Source: Rhizobium sp. Root708 (GTDB lineage: Bacteria > Pseudomonadota > Alphaproteobacteria > Rhizobiales > Rhizobiaceae). Taken from it: a stretch of DNA of 64,000 nucleotides. Each line of letters opens with the position of its first letter. The first letter of the stretch is position 1. Location of the stretch: the NCBI RefSeq assembly GCF_001429725.1, contig NZ_LMHV01000034.1:249534-313533 (forward strand), written 5' to 3'. A model generated the notes under the pieces. The model was not told the DNA's origin. It ran no database searches and worked only from the letters and a program-made list of their open reading frames with translations. Position numbers and translations under genes: made by a program. Of this stretch, positions 1 through 8,082 are shown piece after piece.

Positions 1-130
1 CTGTCGCAAAAAGCGTTTCGCGCCTTTGGACAAGGCAAGAAAGAATCGGACAACTCCATTTGTGACACTTTTATTGCAGCGCTTGCTATTTTATGACGAG
101 CTTCGAAAAAGTTCTCAACGGATGGATTGA
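1..130 (+). other. upstream region of the Pit operon (no gene seen)
   Basis: No supported reading frame lies here; the reverse-strand frame that covers it is antisense to the next gene. The window opens with CTGTCGC, which resembles half of a Pho box (CTGTCAT-type repeat), but its partner would lie outside the window. In Sinorhizobium the orfA-pit operon is known to be repressed by PhoB, so a Pho-type operator is plausible but cannot be shown from this sequence. Confidence 0.3.
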
Positions 131-772
131 ATGCTCAGCTGGTTTCGCAAACTTCTGCCTCGGGAAGACCGATTCTTCGACCTCTTTGCCCAGCACTCGC
201 GCACCATTGTCGGTGCTGCGGAGGCTTTGAACGAACTGCTTGCGGGCAAAGACACCGATCGCCACTGCGAGCGTATCGTCGCGTTGGAGAACGAAGCCGA
301 CGACATCACCCGCGAAGTGCTGCTCGCGGTGCGCCGCAGCTTCATAACGCCATTCGACCGCGTTGATATCAAGGATCTGATCCAGTCGATGGATGACGCG
401 ATCGACATGATGCACAAGACGGTGAAAACCATCCGCTTGTTCGAGCAGAAGGAATTCGATCCCCGCATGCAGGAGATGGGAACCGCGATCGTCCAGGCGG
501 CGCATCTCGTGGCCGAAGCCATCCCGCTTCTCAACCGGATCAACGCCAATGCGCCTCGCCTGATGGCAATCGCCGAGGAAGTGACGCGCGTCGAGGGACG
601 GTCCGATGATCTGCACGATCGCGGGCTGAAGGACCTGTTTCTCCGTCACGGAGCATCGAACCCAATGGCCTATATCATCGGCAGCGAAATCTATGGCGAA
701 CTTGAGAAGGTCGTCGATCGCTTCGAGGACGTTGCAAACGAAATCAGCGGCATCGTGATCGAGAACGTCTGA
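131..772 (+). CDS. DUF47 family Pit accessory protein (PhoU-like, OrfA type)
   Basis: This 213-aa soluble, largely alpha-helical protein is of the DUF47 (PhoU-like) family, whose genes usually sit directly before low-affinity phosphate permeases. It has the family's charged helices, with an acidic stretch (ENEADDITREV, residues about 55-65) of the kind that binds metal ions in PhoU proteins. Its TGA stop shares one base with the ATG of the permease gene (TGATG), so the two are very likely translationally coupled. The partner is the Pit protein in the inner membrane and the role is probably to modulate phosphate uptake. The family call is firm; the exact biochemical role is known for few members. 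Confidence 0.93.
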   Translation: MLSWFRKLLPREDRFFDLFAQHSRTIVGAAEALNELLAGKDTDRHCERIVALENEADDITREVLLAVRRSFITPFDRVDIKDLIQSMDDAIDMMHKTVKTIRLFEQKEFDPRMQEMGTAIVQAAHLVAEAIPLLNRINANAPRLMAIAEEVTRVEGRSDDLHDRGLKDLFLRHGASNPMAYIIGSEIYGELEKVVDRFEDVANEISGIVIENV

Positions 773-1776
773 TGGACGCCACCCTCGCCTTCCCATTGCT
801 CGCGGCGCTGATTGCGATCGCGCTGTTCTTCGATTTCCTCAACGGCCTGCATGACGCGGCGAATTCGATCGCAACGATCGTGTCGACGCGCGTGCTGCGG
901 CCGCAATATGCGGTCGCCTGGGCCGCCTTCTTCAACTTCATTGCCTTCCTGTTCTTCGGCCTGCACGTCGCCGAGACGCTCGGCACCGGCATCATCGATC
1001 CCGCCATCGTTTCGCCGATGGTGATCTTTGCCGCGCTAATGGGCGCGATCATCTGGAACATCGTCACCTGGGTGCTCGGCATCCCGTCAAGCTCCTCCCA
1101 CGCGCTGGTGGGTGGTTTGGTCGGCGCCGGTCTCGCAAAGGTCGGTTGGAGCTCCATCGTCTGGAGCGGGCTTCTGAAGACGGCCGGGGCGATCGTGATG
1201 TCGCCGATGATCGGCTTTCTTCTGGCACTCTTCCTGGTGCTCGTCGTCTCGTGGCTGTTCGTGCGACAGACGCCTTTTGCGGTCGACCGAACGTTCCGCG
1301 TACTGCAATTCGCGTCGGCCTCCCTATATTCGCTTGGTCACGGCGGTAACGACGCGCAGAAGACGATGGGGATCATTGCGATCCTGCTCTACTCGCAGGG
1401 TTATCTCGGCGGCAGCTTTCACGTTCCGCTTTGGGTCGTCCTGTCGTGCCAGTCGGCCATGGCGCTCGGCACATTGTTCGGGGGGTGGCGGATCGTTCAC
1501 ACCATGGGCTCCAAGATCACCCGCCTCAATCCCATGCAGGGCTTCTGCGCAGAAACAGGCGGAGCGCTGACGCTCTTTGCCGCCACGTGGCTCGGCATTC
1601 CCGTTTCGACGACACATACCATAACCGGTGCGATCGTCGGCGTGGGTGCTGCGCGTCGTGTCTCGGCTGTGCGCTGGGGGCTTGCAGGCAACATTGTCAT
1701 CGCCTGGGTCATCACATTGCCGGCCGCCGCATTGATCTCAGCGGCGTTCTACTGGGCCGCTGCCCTTTTCAACTAA
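772..1776 (+). CDS. pit: inorganic phosphate transporter, PiT family
   Basis: This is a 334-aa polytopic inner-membrane protein with about ten hydrophobic segments. It carries both halves of the PiT signature: an LHDAANS motif near residues 25-31 and a GGNDAQKT motif near residue 195. PiT permeases import phosphate with a proton as a neutral metal-phosphate complex, with low affinity. The length matches the short bacterial PiT group. It forms a two-gene operon with the DUF47 gene. Its last 39 bases overlap the end of the convergent gene on the other strand. Confidence 0.95.
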   Translation: MDATLAFPLLAALIAIALFFDFLNGLHDAANSIATIVSTRVLRPQYAVAWAAFFNFIAFLFFGLHVAETLGTGIIDPAIVSPMVIFAALMGAIIWNIVTWVLGIPSSSSHALVGGLVGAGLAKVGWSSIVWSGLLKTAGAIVMSPMIGFLLALFLVLVVSWLFVRQTPFAVDRTFRVLQFASASLYSLGHGGNDAQKTMGIIAILLYSQGYLGGSFHVPLWVVLSCQSAMALGTLFGGWRIVHTMGSKITRLNPMQGFCAETGGALTLFAATWLGIPVSTTHTITGAIVGVGAARRVSAVRWGLAGNIVIAWVITLPAAALISAAFYWAAALFN

Positions 1777-2073
1777 TGAGGGGGCGGGTCTCCGCCTCTT
1801 CTGCCACCAGACGGAGAATCGCCGCCGCATTCTCCGCGCCACATGCAGGTCGTGGGACAGGACCAGGACGCCGAGCGGCACCATCCAGAATCCGAGAATC
1901 GGCAAAAATCCGAGACAGCCGCCTGCGACAAGCAGCCCGCCGATCGACAATCGCGCCGCGCGCGACTGCGGCAGGGGGATACGGACAGAGCCCATAACGA
2001 TCTGGCGTGTCGAATGATCAATGCCAAACCGCTTGGATGTCTGTTTTTGCGTGTTGTCGTTGCTGTCAGTCAT
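1738..2073 (-). CDS. conserved rhizobial membrane protein of unknown function
   Basis: This protein of about 111 aa has a conserved core around residues 25-75 with IPLPQSRAAR, a glycine-rich hydrophobic segment and a second hydrophobic segment ending in LVLSHDLHVARRMRR. That suggests two membrane helices followed by a basic cytoplasmic tail. I chose the ATG at 2073 (MTDSNDN) because the conserved part begins shortly after it; a frame extends further upstream, and no start has a strong ribosome site. The gene converges on pit and overlaps it by 39 bases. I recognise it only as a conserved hypothetical of the family. Confidence 0.7.
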   Translation of the reverse strand: MTDSNDNTQKQTSKRFGIDHSTRQIVMGSVRIPLPQSRAARLSIGGLLVAGGCLGFLPILGFWMVPLGVLVLSHDLHVARRMRRRFSVWWQKRRRPAPSLVEKGSGPVERR

Positions 2074-2190
2074 CCACAGGAGATGGGGATAACCACAATG
2101 AATGCAAGGAGATGTCATTTTTTTGAAAAAACCGCTTGGCAAATCGTGCAAGCATTTGTATTAGCCCACTCACACCGCGGCGAGCGGTGA

Positions 2191-2265
2191 TCCCTGGTAG
2201 CTCAGCGGTAGAGCATTCGACTGTTAATCGACAGGTCGCCGGTTCGAATCCGGCCCGGGGAGCCA
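2191..2265 (+). tRNA. tRNA-Asn (GTT anticodon)
   Basis: A 75-base cloverleaf: acceptor stem TCCCTGG pairs with CCGGGGA (one T-G pair), the anticodon loop CTGTTAA carries GTT, the T-arm has GGTTCGAATCC, and CCA is encoded. A terminator follows six bases later. No integrase or repeated 3' end is nearby, so it is not used as an attachment site here. Confidence 0.97.
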
Positions 2266-2270
2266 GTTTC

Positions 2271-2308
2271 AAAGGCCTGCATTGAAAAATGCAGGCCTTT
2301 ATTTATTT
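2271..2308 (+). terminator. Rho-independent terminator after tRNA-Asn
   Basis: Perfect 12-bp inverted repeat AAAGGCCTGCAT / ATGCAGGCCTTT with a six-base loop, followed by ATTTATTT. It ends the tRNA transcript and could also act on the lipoprotein transcript coming from the other strand. Confidence 0.85.
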
Positions 2309-2343
2309 CACGATATCAAGCTCATCCGACGCCATAAGCGGCG

Positions 2344-2769
2344 CTATTTCTTGCGCTTCAGTTTCGGCGGTGGAGGCGGCGGCGTCAAAGCGCCCTCGGC
2401 GAAGCAATAGCCTGCGACCGAGCCTTTGGTCCGGAAGAGGAAGCCCTGCCCCTCCGCGTGCCATCTGCACGTCAGGGAGTTTGCATCCCACGCCGTAACC
2501 TTGACGTCGTTGATTCCCTTTCCGGCGTAGTAAGATCCGGGATTGCCTGTCAGCTGCCACCCCGTCGGCGTCTTCACCGTCCATGAGACGGCCGGCGGTC
2601 CGCCGTCCGTTTCCTTGATGCCGAAGTCAGGCGTCTGGCATCGTTTGGTGGCGGGATCGCAGGTCAAGGTGGTGGTCGCCGCCTGCGGGGGAGATTCTTT
2701 GCCTACTGTGGTGCAACCAGCCAGACCGATTGCCAGAACGCCGCAAACAAACAGAACACGATACGCCAT
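2344..2769 (-). CDS. small lipoprotein of unknown function
   Basis: A 141-aa protein starting MAYRVLF, with a short hydrophobic signal segment and a clear lipobox LAGC whose cysteine is residue 19, so it should be lipidated and envelope-anchored. The mature part has three or more further cysteines, including a CDPATKRC pair, and ends in a proline-rich, basic tail (six prolines, then KLKRKK). The start at 2769 is supported by a GGGGGAG ribosome site just upstream; the frame is open further upstream but without signal or lipobox sense. It is divergent from phrB. No function is recognised. Confidence 0.8.
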   Translation of the reverse strand: MAYRVLFVCGVLAIGLAGCTTVGKESPPQAATTTLTCDPATKRCQTPDFGIKETDGGPPAVSWTVKTPTGWQLTGNPGSYYAGKGINDVKVTAWDANSLTCRWHAEGQGFLFRTKGSVAGYCFAEGALTPPPPPPKLKRKK

Positions 2770-2928
2770 AAATCTACTCCCCCCAACAATATCTGCGCAC
2801 ATGCTACTATAATCACGGCCGCGGCGGCGCTCCTCCGTTCGAGTGATCTGGCTCCTCCAAGAGTACACTTGAAACCTTTTGCGCCTGCGGCGACGCTCGT
2901 TTTCGGCTGCCCACACAACTGAAACTTT

Positions 2929-2957
2929 TGATCCACGAGCATCGTACCTTCGTAACA
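2929..2957 (+). promoter_or_regulatory. RpoE/ChrR-type (singlet-oxygen) promoter before phrB
   Basis: TGATCC at 2929-2934, an 18-base spacer, then TAACA at 2953-2957. This agrees with the -35 TGATCC and -10 TA-containing elements I recall for Rhodobacter sphaeroides RpoE, whose regulon includes a photolyase. The same TGATCC-18-TA arrangement occurs in this window before the ChrR-like gene of the same cluster. The predicted transcript would begin near 2964, only about seven bases before the first ATG of phrB. Confidence 0.6.
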
Positions 2958-2970
2958 GACACGAAGCAGC

Positions 2971-4434
2971 ATGACGGGGAACAGGGCATTGGCGGATAAC
3001 GGAAAAAAACCGGTCATCGTATGGTTTCGCAAGGATTTGCGCCTCGATGACAACCACGCACTGCAGGCGGCCTGCAGCAGCGGCAAGCCAGTCATTGCCG
3101 TTTATATCCGTGAGCCCGCCTCGTCAGGCACGGGAGCGCTCGGGGCCGCGCAGGAATGGTGGCTCCATCATGCCCTCGATCAACTGGACAAATCGCTGAC
3201 GAAGCTCGGCGGGCGGCTTCACCTCGCAACCGGAAGGGCAATCGACGCTCTCTCGGACCTATTGTCGACAAGCCTCGCGGACATGGTCGTCTGGAATCGC
3301 CGTTATGATCCGCCCGGCATTGCCATCGACGAACGATTGAAGCGAGAGCTGCAAGAGCGAGGCGTGGAGGCTCGGAGCTTCGCCGGACAGCTGCTCCATG
3401 AACCGACAAAGCTTCTCACCGGCAGCGGCACACCCTATCGGGTCTATACGCCCTTCTGGCGGGCGCTCGAGCGCGCGGGCGAGCCGCCTCGCCCGATCGA
3501 TGCGCCGGACAAGATCCAGTTCGCACCCATTTCAGGTGCCGGTGAAAAGCTTTCATCCTGGAACCTGCTGCCGACCAAGCCAAACTGGGCGCGGGAGTTT
3601 GCCGACATGTGGCACCCCGGCGAGGAGGCTGCGCGGGAACGCCTTCGGGATTTCATCGACGACGGCCTGAAGGGGTATAAGACGGATCGGGATTTTCCGG
3701 CGAAGCCATCAACATCGATGCTGTCTCCCTATCTGGCGCTGGGGCTGATCTCCCCGGCAAGGATCTGGGAGGAGACACGAGGAACGCATTTTCCAACCGC
3801 CGACATCGTCCATTTCCGCAAGGAACTCGCCTGGCGCGAGTTTTCCTACCATCTGCTCTATCATTTTCCGAAACTGCCCTACGAAAACTGGAACGAGCGG
3901 TTCGACGGCTTTGAGTGGTATAACGGGACCTCGCATTTTCATGCCTGGACGACCGGCATGACCGGCTATCCAATCGTCGATGCCGGCATGCGCCAGCTCT
4001 GGCGCCACGGCTTCATGCACAATCGAGTGCGGATGGTGGTCGCGTCGTTTCTCATCAAGGATCTGCTGATCGATTGGCGACGTGGCGAAAAGTGGTTTCG
4101 CGACACCCTCATCGATGCCGATCCCGCAAGCAATGCCGCGAGCTGGCAGTGGGTCGCCGGGTCCGGCGCTGACGCTTCCCCGTTCTTTCGTGTTTTCAAT
4201 CCAGTGCTTCAGGGCGAGAAGTTCGATCCGGATGGGGATTACGTTCGGGAGTTCGTGCCGGAGATCGCGGCACTCGGAGACAAGTACATTCATCGCCCAT
4301 TCGACGCTCCGGCGAATGTGCTGGAGAAAGCCGGCGTCGAGCTTGGCAAGACCTACCCCAAACCCATCGTCGACCATGCTGTTGCCCGCGACAGGGCCCT
4401 GAAAGCATACAGCGCCGTAAAGGATGCAGCATGA
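2971..4434 (+). CDS. phrB: deoxyribodipyrimidine photolyase (class I, cryptochrome/photolyase family)
   Basis: A 487-aa photolyase that would split UV-induced cyclobutane pyrimidine dimers using blue light and FADH-. The N-terminal Rossmann-like antenna domain begins VIVWFRKDLRLDDNHAL, and the C-terminal FAD domain shows WREFSYHLLYH and the ASWQWVAGSG / FNPVLQGEKFDPDG signatures. Length is normal. The start is open: the ATG at 2971 has only a weak ribosome site and would lie almost on the predicted transcript start, while a TTG at 2989 is preceded by ACGGGGAA. It is the first gene of an apparent operon with the FAD oxidoreductase (ATGA overlap) and DUF1365 genes, under an RpoE-type promoter. 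Confidence 0.95.
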   Translation: MTGNRALADNGKKPVIVWFRKDLRLDDNHALQAACSSGKPVIAVYIREPASSGTGALGAAQEWWLHHALDQLDKSLTKLGGRLHLATGRAIDALSDLLSTSLADMVVWNRRYDPPGIAIDERLKRELQERGVEARSFAGQLLHEPTKLLTGSGTPYRVYTPFWRALERAGEPPRPIDAPDKIQFAPISGAGEKLSSWNLLPTKPNWAREFADMWHPGEEAARERLRDFIDDGLKGYKTDRDFPAKPSTSMLSPYLALGLISPARIWEETRGTHFPTADIVHFRKELAWREFSYHLLYHFPKLPYENWNERFDGFEWYNGTSHFHAWTTGMTGYPIVDAGMRQLWRHGFMHNRVRMVVASFLIKDLLIDWRRGEKWFRDTLIDADPASNAASWQWVAGSGADASPFFRVFNPVLQGEKFDPDGDYVREFVPEIAALGDKYIHRPFDAPANVLEKAGVELGKTYPKPIVDHAVARDRALKAYSAVKDAA

Positions 4435-5762
4435 ACGCGCATTTTCCGCAGACCCCGCGCAAGCTCAAGGTGGCGATCATCGGCTCCGGCATTTCAGGAG
4501 CCTCGGCAGCCTTTGCCCTCAATCCGCTACACGACGTCACGCTCTACGAAAAGGCGGAACGGACTGGCGGACATACGGCAACCGTGGATATAGACTATGA
4601 CGGCGTCGAGATTTCCGTCGACACCGGCTTCATCGTCTATAACGAGCCGAGTTATCCCAATCTGACAGCGCTGTTCCGGGAACTGGGCGTCGCGACACAT
4701 GCGAGCGACATGAGCTTTTCGCTGTCCCTCGACCACGGCAAGCTCGAATGGGCCGGCGGCGGCCTTTCCTCGGTATTCGCTCAGACCCGAAATCTGCTGA
4801 GCCCGTCCTTTCTGCTGATGATCCGGGAAATTCTACGCTTCAACCGCACATGCCTGCGGGACCGCGATGCCGGGCACCTGGCCGCCCGCTCAATCGGCGA
4901 CTATCTCGATTGGCGCGGCTTTTCGCCCGGCTTCACCAACAATTATCTGGTGCCGATGGCCGCGGCGATCTGGTCGACACCGGCCACCAAAATGCTGCAG
5001 TTTCCCGCCGAACACTTCGTGAATTTCTTCGACAATCATCGGCTGATCTATTCCCGGCAGCATCAATGGCGAACCGTGACCGGCGGCAGCCGTAATTATC
5101 TCGACAAGCTGCTGCGACCGCTCGGGGATCGCGTAAAGACGGGGCTTGGCGTCAGAAGTGTCGTGCGTGACGAGACGGGGGTGACTGTCATCGACGATAC
5201 CGGGGCCGAGGCGCGCTTCGACAAGGTGATTTTCGCCACGCACAGCGACCAGACGCTGCGGATGCTGACGCACCCCACGGGCCAGGAAGCGAGAATTCTG
5301 GCAGCCGTCCCCTACCAGCCAAATCGCGTCGTTCTTCACCGCGACGAGAAGCTCATGCCGACCCGGCGTAAGGTTTGGGCATCGTGGAACTATCTTCGCT
5401 CGAGCCATGCCGACGGCAATGCAGCGGTTGCGGTGACCTACTGGATGAACAGGCTGCAGGGGATCGACAACCGTTTTCCGCTGTTCGTGACACTCAATCC
5501 CGACCGCGAGCCGGATAGAAGCAAGGTCTTCGCCGAGTTCTCCTACGAGCATCCTCAGTTTTCAGCCGAAAGCGTGGCCGCACAGAATGCCCTCCAGGCA
5601 ATCCAGGGGCAGAGCAACAGCTATTTTGCCGGCGCGTGGACCGGCTACGGCTTCCATGAAGACGGCCTCGTATCGGGCCTTGCAGCCGCTGAGGCGCTGG
5701 GCGCCGATCTACCTTGGCGACAACATCGCTCCCTCAAGCAAGATACGGATAGGGCAGCATGA
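4431..5762 (+). CDS. FAD-dependent oxidoreductase (flavin amine oxidase-like) of the photolyase/lipid cluster
   Basis: A 443-aa protein with an N-terminal dinucleotide-binding motif (IGSGISGASAAFAL, residues about 16-29) followed by YEKAERTGGH, as in flavin amine oxidase and phytoene-desaturase-like enzymes. Relatives are found next to cyclopropane-fatty-acid-synthase genes in many proteobacteria and are often annotated only as NAD/FAD-binding proteins. Its ATG overlaps the phrB stop (ATGA), and its own stop overlaps the next start, so the three genes are coupled. A role in modifying membrane acyl chains (desaturation or oxidation) is inferred from context and not shown by the sequence. Confidence 0.85.
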   Translation: MNAHFPQTPRKLKVAIIGSGISGASAAFALNPLHDVTLYEKAERTGGHTATVDIDYDGVEISVDTGFIVYNEPSYPNLTALFRELGVATHASDMSFSLSLDHGKLEWAGGGLSSVFAQTRNLLSPSFLLMIREILRFNRTCLRDRDAGHLAARSIGDYLDWRGFSPGFTNNYLVPMAAAIWSTPATKMLQFPAEHFVNFFDNHRLIYSRQHQWRTVTGGSRNYLDKLLRPLGDRVKTGLGVRSVVRDETGVTVIDDTGAEARFDKVIFATHSDQTLRMLTHPTGQEARILAAVPYQPNRVVLHRDEKLMPTRRKVWASWNYLRSSHADGNAAVAVTYWMNRLQGIDNRFPLFVTLNPDREPDRSKVFAEFSYEHPQFSAESVAAQNALQAIQGQSNSYFAGAWTGYGFHEDGLVSGLAAAEALGADLPWRQHRSLKQDTDRAA

Positions 5763-6601
5763 GGAACCGAGGCCGAAGACAAGGTGTCGGTATGATCGCC
5801 AACGGCCCTCCGCCGGCGGCTGCGGCCACCCTCTATGTCGGCGATGTCATGCATCAGCGGATGAAGCCCTTCGGCCACCGTTTTCGTTACCGGGTGTTCT
5901 CCCTGGCAATCGACCTCGATCGCCTCGACGAGGCGGACCGCAGTTCCGTCCTTTTTTCGGTGAACCGACCGAACCTCGTCTCGTTCCGCGAGTGCGACCA
6001 CTCCGATAGCCGGACGACGCGTGCTCATGCCGACGAGTTGCTTGCGCACGCGGGCATCCGGGCCACTCGCATCATCCTTGTCTGCTACCCGCGAATATTC
6101 GGCTACGTCTTCAACCCGCTGTCGGTCTACTACGCCTACGACGACGCTGGGCAGGTCAGCGCGCTCATCTACGAAGTCCGGAACACCTTTGGCGAGCGCC
6201 ACAGCTACGTTTGCCCTGTTGATCGCGGGCAGGCATCCGATGCAGGCATTCGGCAGGTGTGCGACAAGCTGTTTCACGTCTCGCCATTCATTGAGATGGA
6301 CATGCGCTATCACTTCCGAATGCTGCCGCCCGGGAGAGAAATTCGCTGGCGGATACTGGAGACCGACAAGCACGGTCCATTGCTCGCCGCCACATTCGCA
6401 GGGCAGCAAGCATCGCTGACGACAGCCGCACTGGCCGGACTACTGCTCCGGCTGCCCTTCCTCACCGCCAAGATCGTGGGCGGAATTCACTGGGAGGCGC
6501 TGAAGCTCTGGCTGAAGGGCGCGCGATATATCCGCCGTCCCGCCCCTCCGCCACCTCACAGTGTCGTCCTGTCCGAACAGATACCGGACGCGGCAGAATG
6601 A
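5759..6601 (+). CDS. DUF1365 family protein
   Basis: A 280-aa protein of the DUF1365 family. It shows the family's N-terminal region (YVGDVMHQRMKPFGHRFRYRVF) and the YPRIFGYVFNPLSVYY motif near residue 110. DUF1365 genes co-occur with FAD oxidoreductase and CFA-synthase genes, so a role in fatty-acid or phospholipid modification is inferred; no reaction is established that I know of. The start overlaps the previous stop by four bases (ATGA); an internal ATG 11 codons later (MIANGPP) is an alternative. A 145-base gap separates it from the cfa gene, so cfa could be read through or use its own promoter. Confidence 0.85.
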   Translation: MRNRGRRQGVGMIANGPPPAAAATLYVGDVMHQRMKPFGHRFRYRVFSLAIDLDRLDEADRSSVLFSVNRPNLVSFRECDHSDSRTTRAHADELLAHAGIRATRIILVCYPRIFGYVFNPLSVYYAYDDAGQVSALIYEVRNTFGERHSYVCPVDRGQASDAGIRQVCDKLFHVSPFIEMDMRYHFRMLPPGREIRWRILETDKHGPLLAATFAGQQASLTTAALAGLLLRLPFLTAKIVGGIHWEALKLWLKGARYIRRPAPPPPHSVVLSEQIPDAAE

Positions 6602-6691
6602 GGATGACGAAGCCGAACGCGAGCTCTCGCAAAGAAACGATTTTCGTTTTTCGAAAACCTGCGATAGCGTCTGACACAATCGCCGGGGGGT

Positions 6692-6717
6692 GGAACATCA
6701 CGAACAATAACGTCCTT
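6692..6717 (+). promoter_or_regulatory. candidate EcfG/RpoE2-type promoter before the CFA gene
   Basis: GGAAC at 6692-6696, 19 bases, then TT at 6716-6717. This satisfies the loose GGAAC-N18/19-TT consensus given for Sinorhizobium RpoE2, but the -10 reads CCTT rather than CGTT, so it is only a weak match. The CFA start lies 30 bases downstream. Confidence 0.3.
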
Positions 6718-6746
6718 AACCGGCAGCGACGCCGGAGGAACAGTCC

Positions 6747-8000
6747 ATGACGAATTTGGAAACGGTTGACGGTACGCCCGTTACGCTTCTGAGCAGGGAG
6801 AATATTGCCGCTATCGCCAAAAATGTGCCGTGGCGCGCGCGCATGGTGCTGCGTGCCTTGCTCAGCATGCGGAGCGGATCTCTGACGCTTACCCTTCCAG
6901 ACGGCCGGACCATCCTCGCCAAGGGTGCTTCTCCCGGCACCGACGCCCTGCTTCGCTTGAAAAACTGGAACATCGCCTATCGGTCGCTCGCCACAGGAAC
7001 CATCGGGGTCGCCGAGACCTACATGGATGGTGACTGGGACAGCCCCGATATCGCTGCATTCCTAGAGTTGTTCCTCGTAAACACCGAGGCAGCGAAGACT
7101 TACGCCGGCGGCCAGGGCAGCGTCATGCGTCTTGTCGAGCGCGTCAGGCATTGGATGAACGCCAATACGCGTGCCGGCTCGCGCCGGAACATCGCCGCCC
7201 ACTACGATCTCGGCAACGATTTCTACAGTCAATGGCTCGATCCGACGATGACGTATTCGTCGGCGCTCTATTCGACGGGTGCCAACGACCTGCAATCCGC
7301 CCAGCACGCCAAATACCATGCATTGGCCGAGGCGACCGGCATCAGGCCGGGCGACCATGTGCTTGAGATCGGATGCGGCTGGGGCGGTTTCGCCGAGTTC
7401 GCCGCAAGCCAGCTCGACTGCCGCGTGACCGGATTGACCATCAGCAAGGAACAATTGGCCTTTGCGCAACAACGCATCCAGAAGGCCGGTCTTGCCGATC
7501 GCGCCGATTTCCGGTTACAGGACTATCGTGACGAAACCGGGCAATACGACCGCATCGTTTCGATCGAGATGTTCGAAGCCGTCGGAGAGAAGTACTGGCC
7601 GGCCTATTTCTCGAAACTGCGGCAATGCCTGAAACCCGGCGGTAAGGCCGGTCTCCAGATCATAACCATTCGCCCGGAAGCTTTCGAAGAATACCGCAGC
7701 AATCCCGATTTCATCCAAAGGTACGTCTTTCCGGGCGGAATGCTACCGACGCGCGATCATCTCGCGGATCTGGGAAATAAAGTAAACTTGTCACTGGTCA
7801 GAGACTTCGGTTTCGGGTTAGACTACGCTCGTACGCTCGCCGAGTGGCGCGAGCGGTTTTGGTCCGTTTGGGAGCGCATTCGCCCGATGGGCTTTGACGA
7901 GCGGTTCAAACGGCTCTGGGAATTCTACTTGTTCTATTGCGAAGCCGGCTTCCGCGCCCGAAACATAGACGTCCGCCAGGTCGTCTTTTCGCGGAGCTGA
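6747..8000 (+). CDS. cfa: cyclopropane-fatty-acyl-phospholipid synthase-type methyltransferase
   Basis: A 417-aa S-adenosylmethionine-dependent methyltransferase of the CFA family, which acts on unsaturated acyl chains of membrane phospholipids. The SAM-binding motif VLEIGCGWGGFAEFAA is near residues 205-220, and the AHYDLGNDFYSQWLDPTMTYS segment typical of the family precedes it. Length fits. It is the last + strand gene of the phrB cluster. Family members include true cyclopropane synthases and also methyltransferases that make methylated unsaturated (furan-precursor) fatty acids; the sequence alone does not tell them apart. It converges on the SDR gene. Confidence 0.93.
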   Translation: MTNLETVDGTPVTLLSRENIAAIAKNVPWRARMVLRALLSMRSGSLTLTLPDGRTILAKGASPGTDALLRLKNWNIAYRSLATGTIGVAETYMDGDWDSPDIAAFLELFLVNTEAAKTYAGGQGSVMRLVERVRHWMNANTRAGSRRNIAAHYDLGNDFYSQWLDPTMTYSSALYSTGANDLQSAQHAKYHALAEATGIRPGDHVLEIGCGWGGFAEFAASQLDCRVTGLTISKEQLAFAQQRIQKAGLADRADFRLQDYRDETGQYDRIVSIEMFEAVGEKYWPAYFSKLRQCLKPGGKAGLQIITIRPEAFEEYRSNPDFIQRYVFPGGMLPTRDHLADLGNKVNLSLVRDFGFGLDYARTLAEWRERFWSVWERIRPMGFDERFKRLWEFYLFYCEAGFRARNIDVRQVVFSRS

Positions 8001-8008
8001 CGAGAGTG

Positions 8009-8054
8009 GGTGGCGGACAGATCGGGCAGCTGACCTCCTGTCCGTTCCGCCACC
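8009..8054. terminator. hairpin between convergent cfa and SDR genes
   Basis: GGTGGCGG at 8009-8016 pairs with CCGCCACC at 8047-8054, with additional ACAG/CTGT pairing inside. There is no T-run, so it may be a transcript-end stabiliser rather than an intrinsic terminator. Confidence 0.4.
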
Positions 8055-8082
8055 TGCCTCGTCAATGGTGTCGAGCCGCCAA

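Noticed and set aside
2191..2265. tRNA-Asn (and tRNA-Leu at 24434) as integration sites of a genomic island
   Set aside because: No integrase, no repeated 3' tRNA end and no change in gene style beside either tRNA.
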